Shown here: positions 55,785-62,533 of the stretch, piece by piece
Position numbering within the stretch: the stretch's first letter is position 1
How the letters are laid out: the number at the start of each line of letters is the position of its first letter
From: Oscillibacter hominis
GTDB lineage: Bacteria; Bacillota; Clostridia; Oscillospirales; Oscillospiraceae
DNA length: 64,000 nt
Direction: 5' to 3'
NCBI RefSeq assembly: GCF_014334055.1
Contig: NZ_CP060490.1
Span: 2,728,001-2,792,000 of the forward strand
Program-made: the position numbers and the translations under genes
The notes under the pieces: model-generated
The model's database searches: none
What the model was told of the DNA's origin: nothing
What the model saw: the letters and a program-made list of their open reading frames with translations, nothing else

Positions 55785-56153
55785 TTACAGGCCGAAAGCC
55801 CCTAAGTTCAGTCCGCCCGTTGCCCGGGCCATGCTGTTTTGCATGGCCTCGTCCGCCTGGCGCAGCGCTTCGTTCACGGCAGAGACCACCAAATCCTGAA
55901 GCATCTCCACATCTTCGGGATCCACGGCGTCGGGCTGGATGGTCACGGAGAGCACTTCCTTCTTGCCGTTGACCTTGGCACTGACCACGCCGCCGCCCAC
56001 GCTGGCGGAGAACTCTGCCTCCTCCACCTGGGACTGAGCCTTGGCCATCTCCTCCTGCATCTGCTGGATCTTTTCCTGCATTTCCTGCTGGCGCTGGGCG
56101 CCGGTTGGTTTCATACTGCCGTTGCTGAAGCCGCGGCGTGCGCTGTATGACAT
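55785..56153 (-). CDS. ybaB: YbaB/EbfC nucleoid-associated protein
   Basis: The 122-aa protein has a long N-terminal helix rich in Gln/Glu/Met (EMQEKIQQMQEEM), a central beta-hairpin with GGGVVSAKVNGKKEVLSV and a C-terminal helix. It is a DNA-binding dimer of the EbfC family. It lies 17 bases after dnaX, the standard order. recR, the usual third gene, is replaced here by the DUF4127 gene beyond a terminator. Confidence 0.93.
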   Translation of the reverse strand: MSYSARRGFSNGSMKPTGAQRQQEMQEKIQQMQEEMAKAQSQVEEAEFSASVGGGVVSAKVNGKKEVLSVTIQPDAVDPEDVEMLQDLVVSAVNEALRQADEAMQNSMARATGGLNLGAFGL

Positions 56154-56170
56154 AGTCTTACTCTCCTTGC

Positions 56171-57886
56171 TTACTTAATCTGGAAGCTGTCAAACTTGCT
56201 TCCGAAGTCAATCAAATTCTTCATCCGCTCCTCCGGGGAGGGTTCGGCGGTCTGGCCAAGGACAAAGGTCAGCCGCACCGGCTTTCCCGCAAGCTCTGCG
56301 GCCTGGGCAATGAGCACGCCCCGGACCCGGTCCGTGTCCAGCCGGCCCTTTGTTAGCTCGTCGGGGCAGGTCACCGTCAAAAGGCCGCCGTCTAAAGTGC
56401 CTGTGACCTTGTCCAAATAGACCCGGTTCATGGCGGGCAGCTGGCCCTTACACTCCTCCGCCAAACGCTGCCACCAGACATTGGCACCGGAGGGGGGAGC
56501 GGCTTTCGTTTGAGGCGCGTCAGGCTCCTGCGGGACAATGGGCGGTTCCTCCGGAAGGGGAGGACGCTCCTCTACCACTGTCTGAGCCGATGGTTCTTCC
56601 CAGGGCGGGGGATCATAGGCAGGCGGAACACCATCCGGAGCCTCCGGGACAGGCGGGGCAATATTCGTTTCCGGAGCGGTCCCCGGGTTTGGCGGGGCAG
56701 ACGGCGCGGCGCGGGAGAGGGAGGTCTGCAAAACGGCAGGCATCTGCCGGACCCGCTCCTCCAGCCGGTCCATCCGGGCGCAAAGCGCGGTCAGGTCTCC
56801 GGTCAACGACTCGTCACAAAGCCGCAGCAGGCACAGCTCCGCGTCCGTGCGGCGGTTGGCGCTGCGCAGCAAATTGGCCGTGGTCTCCTGCAGCGTGGTG
56901 GCCAGATAGATGAGCTGCCGGGCGGAGGCGGTTTTGTCCAGCGCGTCCAGGGTGCGGCTGTCGTATCCGCCGGAGAGCAGCGCGGCGCCGCCCTCGGGCG
57001 CGGTCTTGCGCAGCAAAAGATCCCGGGTCAGGGTGGAGAGTTCGCCCAAAACGGCGCCCACATCCTTGCCGCTGCCGTACAGCTGGTTCAGCAGCAGCAG
57101 GGCCGACTTGGCGTCTTTACGGAGGATGCAGTCCATCATCCGGGCGGTCTGAAGGTTGCCGGCCAGCCCCAGCACCTCCAGTACGGCATCGGAGTCCACG
57201 GTGCCTCCGGAGGCCGCGCACTGGTCCAGCAGGGAGAGCGCGTCCCGCAGCGCGCCGTCGGAGAGCCGGGACAGCAGCTCGGCGCCGTCGCCGGTCAGAT
57301 CGATCTGCTCCTGGCCCGCCACATAGAGGAGGCGCTGTTCAATGTCTTTTGGCGTGATGCGCTTAAAGGAAAACCGCTGGCACCGGGAAAGAATGGTGGC
57401 CGGCACCTTGTGGAGCTCCGTGGTGGCCAGGATGAACATCAGATGCTCCGGGGGCTCCTCCAGAATTTTCAGCAGCGCGTTGAAGGCCGGAGTGGACAGC
57501 ATGTGCACCTCGTCCACGATGTAGACCCGCTTTTTCACCTGGGCCGGGGTGTAGATGGCCTCGTCCCGCAGGGCGCGGACCTGATCCACGCCGTTGTTGG
57601 AGGCGGCGTCCAGCTCCAGAACGTCCAAAAAGCTGCCGTTCTCGATCCCTTTGCAGGAGGCGCACTCATTGCAGGGGTCGCCGTTTACCGGATGCTCGCA
57701 GTTGACCGCCTTGGCCAGGATTTTGGCACAGGTGGTTTTTCCCGTGCCCCGGGTGCCGGTAAACAGGTAGGCGTGGGAGGTGCGGCCTTCACAGACCTGC
57801 TTTTGCAGCGTCTGGGTAATGTGGGACTGGCCCACCACGTCGGAAAAGGTCTTGGGCCGCCATTTGCGGTACAGCGCCTGATACAT
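56171..57886 (-). CDS. dnaX: DNA polymerase III subunit gamma/tau
   Basis: The 571-aa clamp-loader ATPase has Walker A TGTRGTGKTT, a four-cysteine zinc module (CEHP...CNECASC), Walker B VYIVDEVHML, sensor 1 LATTELHKVPATI and arginine finger SRCQRF. A Pro/Ala-rich linker (about 385-470) leads to a short tau-type C-terminus ending in a helix. ATG 57886 follows GGGAGG. SRP RNA lies directly upstream. Confidence 0.96.
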   Translation of the reverse strand: MYQALYRKWRPKTFSDVVGQSHITQTLQKQVCEGRTSHAYLFTGTRGTGKTTCAKILAKAVNCEHPVNGDPCNECASCKGIENGSFLDVLELDAASNNGVDQVRALRDEAIYTPAQVKKRVYIVDEVHMLSTPAFNALLKILEEPPEHLMFILATTELHKVPATILSRCQRFSFKRITPKDIEQRLLYVAGQEQIDLTGDGAELLSRLSDGALRDALSLLDQCAASGGTVDSDAVLEVLGLAGNLQTARMMDCILRKDAKSALLLLNQLYGSGKDVGAVLGELSTLTRDLLLRKTAPEGGAALLSGGYDSRTLDALDKTASARQLIYLATTLQETTANLLRSANRRTDAELCLLRLCDESLTGDLTALCARMDRLEERVRQMPAVLQTSLSRAAPSAPPNPGTAPETNIAPPVPEAPDGVPPAYDPPPWEEPSAQTVVEERPPLPEEPPIVPQEPDAPQTKAAPPSGANVWWQRLAEECKGQLPAMNRVYLDKVTGTLDGGLLTVTCPDELTKGRLDTDRVRGVLIAQAAELAGKPVRLTFVLGQTAEPSPEERMKNLIDFGSKFDSFQIK

Positions 57887-57910
57887 GTGAGAACCTCCCT
57901 TCCAAAAAGG

Positions 57911-58066
57911 CAGAATCAGTCCTTCGTATGCAGCTGCGGACCCGGCACCCTCGCGGCACATAGGAGATCCCGCTTAATGCTGCTCGGTTCCCCGCCTGAC
58001 ATGGTTCGCAGGCTCCCATTGCGCGAGACCGACTCCGCAGCTGCACGCGGAGGACTGATTCAGAAT
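57911..58066 (-). ncRNA. ffs: Signal recognition particle RNA (small bacterial type)
   Basis: About 155 nt. The 5' and 3' ends form a long stem (GAATCAGTCCT / AGGACTGATTC, then GCAGCTGCGGA / TCCGCAGCTGC). The apical part has the SRP core: CATGTCAGG, GGAACCGAGCAGCATTAAG and ATGTGCCGCGAGGGTGCCGGG. Location just upstream of dnaX is the usual Firmicutes arrangement. Ends are estimated from the stem. Confidence 0.9.
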
Positions 58067-58072
58067 AAAAAT

Positions 58073-58101
58073 AGTGTACTATAAAAGAAAGAAATTATCA
58101 A
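58073..58101 (-). promoter_or_regulatory. Promoter of the SRP RNA
   Basis: On the minus strand: TTGATA (58101-58096), a 17-base spacer and TACACT (58078-58073). The predicted start is 58066, matching the stem. Confidence 0.6.
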
Positions 58102-58133
58102 GGCGAAAATATCTCCCAGTGCAAAAAATCTCC

Positions 58134-58161
58134 TTTACAACTTTAAAATTTATGGTATAAT
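58134..58161 (+). promoter_or_regulatory. Promoter of tRNA-Ala
   Basis: TTTACA (58134-58139), a 16-base spacer and perfect TATAAT (58156-58161). Confidence 0.7.
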
Positions 58162-58218
58162 ATCACCTGTCGCCGGGTGAGAACCATGCGTTTGGCCAGG
58201 GCGATTGTTCCGTTGCAT

Positions 58219-58294
58219 GGGCTCGTAGCTCAGCTGGGAGAGCGTACGGTTCGCATCCGTAAGGTCGAGGGTTCGATCCCCTTCGAGTCCACCA
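58219..58294 (+). tRNA. tRNA-Ala (anticodon CGC)
   Basis: The 76-nt cloverleaf includes encoded CCA. The acceptor stem GGGCTCG/CGAGTCC has the G3-U70 pair that defines alanine identity. The anticodon stem TACGG/CCGTA encloses TTCGCAT, giving anticodon CGC for GCG codons. The T-loop is GTTCGATCC. A terminator follows. Confidence 0.96.
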
Positions 58295-58295
58295 C

Positions 58296-58334
58296 GTCGG
58301 AGCAAGCGTTTTATCGCTTGCTCCGACTTTTTTT
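58296..58334 (+). terminator. Intrinsic terminator after tRNA-Ala
   Basis: GTCGGAGCAAGCG pairs with CGCTTGCTCCGAC, followed by TTTTTTT. Confidence 0.92.
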
Positions 58335-58707
58335 CAAAGCCGCATCTTAATATGCACTGAAACACCATATCGCACATCGAAACCCGGCGGCAGCTGCCGG
58401 ATGTAAGATCTGCCGAGCTGGTGTTCAGCGGCCGCTGATTTTTAATACTGAGAAAAACCATCCTGTTGGCAATCAAAATTGCCCGGGTATTGCCGGGTAT
58501 CACGACAGGCTGTAAAAGGCACAGGGCCGATTTCGGCTCTGTGCCTTTTTTCAGATCTTCCTGGGGCCTCGCGATTTTTTGATATCCTTTAGGCGCGGCT
58601 TCCCTTTTTCCGGGCGGGCAAGGCCGGGGCCGCCAGGCGCGGCGTCCGCTGGTCAGCAGGAGTACCACTTAGAGGGTCCGGCTCCTGCACAGCCAGCTGA
58701 AAATCAA
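58335..58707. other. Gap without a confident gene
   Basis: I see no convincing protein gene here. The segment holds short inverted repeats (CCGGCGGCAGCTGCCGG around 58385-58400, GCCCGGGTATTGCCGGGT around 58481-58498) and an orphan terminator at 58514-58551. A small RNA ending at that terminator is possible. Confidence 0.4.
58514..58551. terminator. Orphan bidirectional intrinsic terminator
   Basis: AAAAGGCACAGGGCCGA pairs with TCGGCTCTGTGCCTTTTTT. No recognised gene ends at it on the plus strand. On the minus strand it could end the transcript of the 44-aa peptide. Confidence 0.8.
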
Positions 58708-58842
58708 TCAAAGCTGTTCCTCCTCCGCGTCCCAAAAGGGCAGGATGCCTCCACTGGTGAAGAACCGGTCCAGCCGGCCCATGATCCAAACCCCAAACAA
58801 CACCGCGCAGGCAAGCCCCACCATCAGCACCAGATCCGTCAT
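58708..58842 (-). CDS. 44-aa single-pass membrane peptide
   Basis: ATG 58842 follows AAGGAAG with an 8-base spacer. The peptide begins MTDLVLMVGLACAVLFGVWI: one membrane helix, then a basic MGRLDRFF segment and an acidic tail ending AEEEQL. Composition and start signal look genuine. The position a short way from KtrAB/KdpD suggests a small transporter accessory peptide (in the manner of KdpF), but that is speculation. Confidence 0.55.
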   Translation of the reverse strand: MTDLVLMVGLACAVLFGVWIMGRLDRFFTSGGILPFWDAEEEQL

Positions 58843-59039
58843 ACGATCACTTCCTTGCTGTAATTGTACTGCGATCCGCATATGCGGAGGGTTAGCGTTC
58901 CGTCCGGCACATTAAAAGCGCGTAAAGCCGCGAAAACAGCCGGCCGCGATTCAAATTTTATCCGGCCACTGACCCCCGAACTTGTCCTACGGCGCATGGC
59001 GCTGAGCGGGGATGGGGGCCGTGCGGAACAGCGCATCTC

Positions 59040-59067
59040 TTGCTTTTTTACATCGCTGTGGTAAGAT
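59040..59067 (+). promoter_or_regulatory. Putative promoter of the DUF3841 pair
   Basis: TTGCTT (59040-59045), a 16-base spacer and TAAGAT (59062-59067). Confidence 0.45.
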
Positions 59068-59109
59068 TTTATGGAACAGAAGACCGGGCGGACAAAACGG
59101 AGGCGGAAC

Positions 59110-59667
59110 ATGGGCAAATGCAGGGTGTGGACCAAGCAGCATAAAAGCGTATGGGAGCAGTTGGAGCGTTACGGGCGCTACACAGTAAAACGGGAGTATG
59201 TGGCCCTGGCCCTGGAAGAACACACGGACCTTGTGTTAGAGGCCTACGACTGGCTGGTGCGCAACAGCCCCGACGCGTCCTCCCGTCCCGCCGACGCGGA
59301 GTACCCGGTATGGGTCTCCTACCGCCGGGACGCCGCCATGCTGCCGGACCGGGACAGCGTGATGCTGGAGCTGACCATAGACGAGAAACGCATCACCCCC
59401 ATCCACGTCTCAAAGTGGGGGACGATCCTCAACTTTTCCTATATCCCCGCCGACAGCGGGGATGCAAAGCGCCATTCGAAGCTGTTGGCAGAGTACGGCG
59501 TCAGCGACGCAAAGGCCTATCTGTCCCGGTTTTACCCTGAGATCAAGGAGGAAATCGTGGACAGCTGGAAACGCCTGTTTGACGACAGCGTGCATTTGGG
59601 CAGCGAGCTCAGGTACGGAACCATCTGGGAGGTGAGGCGCGAATGGGTCAGCCGTGTGACACGATAA
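59110..59667 (+). CDS. DUF3841 family protein, first of two
   Basis: The 185-aa soluble protein begins with the DUF3841 pattern CRVWTKQHKSVWEQLERYG, then a YDWLVRNSP helix, YPVWVSYRR strand and C-terminal YGTIWEVRREWV. Family function is unknown. ATG 59110 follows GGAGG. It overlaps its paralogue by 25 bases. Confidence 0.78.
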   Translation: MGKCRVWTKQHKSVWEQLERYGRYTVKREYVALALEEHTDLVLEAYDWLVRNSPDASSRPADAEYPVWVSYRRDAAMLPDRDSVMLELTIDEKRITPIHVSKWGTILNFSYIPADSGDAKRHSKLLAEYGVSDAKAYLSRFYPEIKEEIVDSWKRLFDDSVHLGSELRYGTIWEVRREWVSRVTR

Positions 59668-60218
59668 GGCTTTACTCCGCCCAGGCCGACGCGGTGCTGC
59701 AGGTTTTGGAGCGGGATGGAGTCTCCTTTTCCAAAGCGGAGTATGTCCGGGGCAAATACGGGGAGAGCGCTCCCATCTTCCTCACCGCCTACTCCTGGTT
59801 TGTGAGCCGGATGGAGAAGATCGTGCCCAGGCCCCAGGGCGCGGAGTTCCCCTACTGGGCCTTCGGCGCGCTTTACAGCGTGGATCGGACGGGCACGGGA
59901 GAAACGCTGGCCCTGGATGTGCCCCTTGACCAGGCGGTGCTTTTTGACCTGTACGACTGGAACAAGATCATGCAGCTTCGATACCTTGGAGAGGACGAGC
60001 AGGAGGAGCGGTTGTTTCAAAGGGAGCTTGCCCGCTGCGGCCTGCGGGAGACCGACGTGATGCTGACGGGGTTCCACCCTCAGTGGAAGGAGCGGGTTTT
60101 GGAGAGCTGGGAGCGGCTGTTCCGCCACCATGACCGGATTCGGAAAGGGGATTTGAGCGGCGTGGGGGGCGTGCAGGCCGGGCTCTGGCAGATCAGGAGC
60201 GAGTGGATCAGACGGTAG
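59643..60218 (+). CDS. DUF3841 family protein, second of two
   Basis: The 191-aa protein parallels the preceding gene in order: IRLYSAQADAVLQVLERDG at the start, YSWFVSRM helix, FPYWAFGALY strand and AGLWQIRSEWIRR at the end. The two are tandem paralogues with low identity. ATG 59643 follows GAGGTGAGG. It ends before a strong terminator. Confidence 0.75.
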   Translation: MGQPCDTIRLYSAQADAVLQVLERDGVSFSKAEYVRGKYGESAPIFLTAYSWFVSRMEKIVPRPQGAEFPYWAFGALYSVDRTGTGETLALDVPLDQAVLFDLYDWNKIMQLRYLGEDEQEERLFQRELARCGLRETDVMLTGFHPQWKERVLESWERLFRHHDRIRKGDLSGVGGVQAGLWQIRSEWIRR

Positions 60219-60236
60219 CGGGTTCCGCCGCTCAGC

Positions 60237-60286
60237 AAAAGAAAAGCATACGGCGCGGCTGACTGCCGCGCCGTATGCTTTTCTTA
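60237..60286. terminator. Large bidirectional intrinsic terminator
   Basis: AAGAAAAGCATACGGCGCGGC pairs with GCCGCGCCGTATGCTTTTCTT (about 20 base pairs). It is shared by the DUF3841 pair and ktrA. Confidence 0.9.
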
Positions 60287-60288
60287 CT

Positions 60289-60936
60289 CTATGCGTGCAG
60301 AAACTTTTGCAGATTCCGGTTCTCTCCCAGGATATAGATGGTCTCGTCGGACTGGAATATGTGGTTGGGCCCCGGCATGGGTTCCAGGAGGCCGCCCCGC
60401 CTGGTGGCCAGGATATTGATGTGGTATTTCTGCCGGACCGCCAGCTCGATGACGGACTTGCCCACCCAGGCGGAGGGGACGGCTGTTTCGAAGATGGAGT
60501 AGTCCTGGGTCAGCTCTATGTAGTCAAAGATATGGTCGCTGCTGTAGCGGACCGCCGCCCATACGGCCATCTGCTTTTCCGGGTAGACCACATCGTCCGC
60601 TCCATTTCTCAGCAGGAATTTGGCATGGACGTCCCGGGTGGCCCGGGAGAGGACGAAGGGGGCGCCCTGCTCCTTCAGCAGCGCGGTGGTCTCCAGGGAG
60701 CTTTGGAAGTCGTCGCCGATGGCCACCACGCAGAGATCGAAGTTCCGCACACCAAGAGAGGCGATGAACTGCTCATCCGTCCCGTCACCGATCTGGGCGT
60801 TGGTCACATAGGGCAGTGCGCTGGTGACCCGCTTTTCATCCTTGTCCACAGCCAGCACCTCGTGGTGCAGGTCTTTGAGTTTTTGGGCCATGTGGCGGCC
60901 GAAGCGCCCCAGGCCGATCAGTAAGACAGATTTCAT
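60289..60936 (-). CDS. ktrA: Potassium uptake regulatory subunit (TrkA/KtrA type)
   Basis: The 215-aa protein has an RCK_N Rossmann domain (LLIGLGRFGRHMAQKL, acidic VDKDEKRV, IGDGTD) and an RCK_C domain (about 130-215, GKSVIELAVRQKYHINILA and DETIYILG). It forms the cytosolic gating ring that binds ATP/ADP on the KtrB channel, encoded 16 bases upstream. Confidence 0.93.
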   Translation of the reverse strand: MKSVLLIGLGRFGRHMAQKLKDLHHEVLAVDKDEKRVTSALPYVTNAQIGDGTDEQFIASLGVRNFDLCVVAIGDDFQSSLETTALLKEQGAPFVLSRATRDVHAKFLLRNGADDVVYPEKQMAVWAAVRYSSDHIFDYIELTQDYSIFETAVPSAWVGKSVIELAVRQKYHINILATRRGGLLEPMPGPNHIFQSDETIYILGENRNLQKFLHA

Positions 60937-60952
60937 ATTGGCTCCTTTCTCA

Positions 60953-62302
60953 TCACCCCACGGTCACCCGCTCCTGGGGGAACTGGGTCATGGCGGCCGG
61001 TGTGCCGGAGGTTACGGCGTAGATCATGGTCAGCCCGCCCACACGCCCGAAATACATCAGGACAATCAGGATCAGCCGGGAGAGGGCGGACAGCTCCGGC
61101 GTGATGCCCAGGGAAAGGCCCACGGTTCCGATGGCGGAGGCGGTTTCGAACAGAGCGGCCATCAGCGGCACATCGTCGATACAGCAGATCAGGACTCCAC
61201 CTGTCAGGAACAGCAGCAAGTAGAGGAGGAAAATGGCCGCCGCGCTGTGCAGCGTCTCGTCGGGAATCCTGCGCCCAAAGCACTGGGCGCTGCCCCTGCG
61301 CCGGAAGACGGCATAGGAGCTGAGCAGCAGAACCGCCAGCGTGGTGGTCTTGAAGCCGCCCGCCGTGGAGCCCGGCGAGCCGCCGGTGAGCATCAGAAGG
61401 ATCATGAGAAGCTGGCTTGGCTGGCTCAGCCGCCCCAGGTCCACGGTGTTGAACCCGGCGGTTCGGGGCGTGATGGCCTGGAAAAGGGAAGCCGCCGCAC
61501 GCTGGCCAAAGGAGAGACCCTGCCACTGAGGCTGACGGAACTCAAACAGGAATAAAAAGAGGAACCCACCTAAGACCAGCGCAAAGGTGGTGGTCAGGAT
61601 CAGCCGGCTTTGAAGGCGGAAGGACCGGAGGCGCAGGCCATGCTCCCGGAAGTCGTGCCAGGTGAGAAATCCCAGCCCGCCCAGCACGATCAGCGCGGAT
61701 ATGGTTCCGCTGACCAAAAAATCCCCTGTGTAGCCGGTGAGGGAGGAGAAGGCGCGCCCCCCGGCGCCCATCAGGTCGAAGCCGGCGTTGCAGAAGGCGG
61801 AGACGGAGTGAAAGAGCCCATACCAAAGCCCCTTGAAGAATCCAAGCTCGGGGCAAAAGCGCAGCGACAGCAAAACTGCACCGGCCGCCTCAATCAAAAA
61901 CGCGGTTTTCAGGATGAACCGGGTCTGGCGGACAATACCGCCCACCTGGGGCGCGGAGATGGATTCCTGCATAATCCAGCGCTGGCGCAGGCCGATCTTC
62001 TTCCCGGTGAAGATGGAGATGGCCACCGCCATGGTCACAACCCCCATGCCGCCCACCTGGATCAGCAGCAGGATCACCGCCTGCCCAAAGGGCGACCAGT
62101 AGAGGGCCGTGTCGTGGAGCACCAGCCCGGTGACGCAGGTGGCCGACGTGGCGGTGAACAGGGCGTCCAGGAAGGAGGCCCCGGCACCCTCCCTGACGGC
62201 GAAGGGCAGCATCAGCAGTGCCGTGCCAGCAAGGATCAGGGTGAAAAAACCAAGGATGATGATTTGGGCCGGTGTGACGCGGTCATTTTTCCAAAACGGC
62301 AT
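60953..62302 (-). CDS. ktrB: Potassium uptake membrane subunit (TrkH/KtrB type)
   Basis: The 449-aa channel-like transporter has four M1-P-M2 repeats with TrkH selectivity loops: SATCVTGLV, FHSVSAFCNAGFDL, TPRTAGFNTVD and ASAIGTVGLSLG. N-terminal ATG 62302 follows GGGAGGGAG. With ktrA it makes a complete Na+-dependent-type K+ uptake system. The divergent neighbour is kdpD. Confidence 0.93.
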   Translation of the reverse strand: MPFWKNDRVTPAQIIILGFFTLILAGTALLMLPFAVREGAGASFLDALFTATSATCVTGLVLHDTALYWSPFGQAVILLLIQVGGMGVVTMAVAISIFTGKKIGLRQRWIMQESISAPQVGGIVRQTRFILKTAFLIEAAGAVLLSLRFCPELGFFKGLWYGLFHSVSAFCNAGFDLMGAGGRAFSSLTGYTGDFLVSGTISALIVLGGLGFLTWHDFREHGLRLRSFRLQSRLILTTTFALVLGGFLFLFLFEFRQPQWQGLSFGQRAAASLFQAITPRTAGFNTVDLGRLSQPSQLLMILLMLTGGSPGSTAGGFKTTTLAVLLLSSYAVFRRRGSAQCFGRRIPDETLHSAAAIFLLYLLLFLTGGVLICCIDDVPLMAALFETASAIGTVGLSLGITPELSALSRLILIVLMYFGRVGGLTMIYAVTSGTPAAMTQFPQERVTVG

Positions 62303-62501
62303 GGGACTCCCTCCCGGATGATCCGGGCCCTGGTTCGCCCGGTCTGATGATACGCATCCGATCTGACCCCATTGTACCATCTGGCGGATGAGGATGTGGT
62401 TAAAGAAACCGGCAGTGCATTAACACCGCATAAAGATCGGCCTTAATATAATTTTAATGGATGATGTAAAAAGCAAATGCGGCGCTGATGGGACGTGTGC
62501 T

Positions 62502-62507
62502 ATACTG
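62502..62507 (+). promoter_or_regulatory. Extended -10 promoter of kdpD
   Basis: TGC-TATACT at 62499-62507, with no good -35 box, lies 26 bases before the kdpD start. Confidence 0.5.
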
Positions 62508-62533
62508 TAGGTGTAATCATGAGGAGGTGTGAA

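Noticed and set aside
56510..58084. 524-codon plus-strand frame opposite dnaX
   Set aside because: It is a shadow of the GC-rich dnaX gene and SRP RNA, with Gly/Gln/Arg-rich composition, no ribosome site and no family resemblance.
58150..58668. 172-codon minus-strand reading frame
   Set aside because: It runs antisense through tRNA-Ala, its terminator and an orphan terminator. The GGLEGDRTLDLTDANR-type tail is the familiar artefact of translating tRNA genes on the wrong strand.
58585..58710. Possible TTG-started 41-codon frame after the 44-aa peptide
   Set aside because: It has a GAGGAGG-like sequence upstream, but the product is Pro/Ala/Arg-rich without a fold or motif. Left uncalled.
58839..59135. 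98-codon minus-strand frame upstream of the 44-aa peptide
   Set aside because: It has a 4-base overlap with the peptide start, but no start signal, no motif and basic low-complexity composition. It also crosses the putative promoter of the DUF3841 genes.
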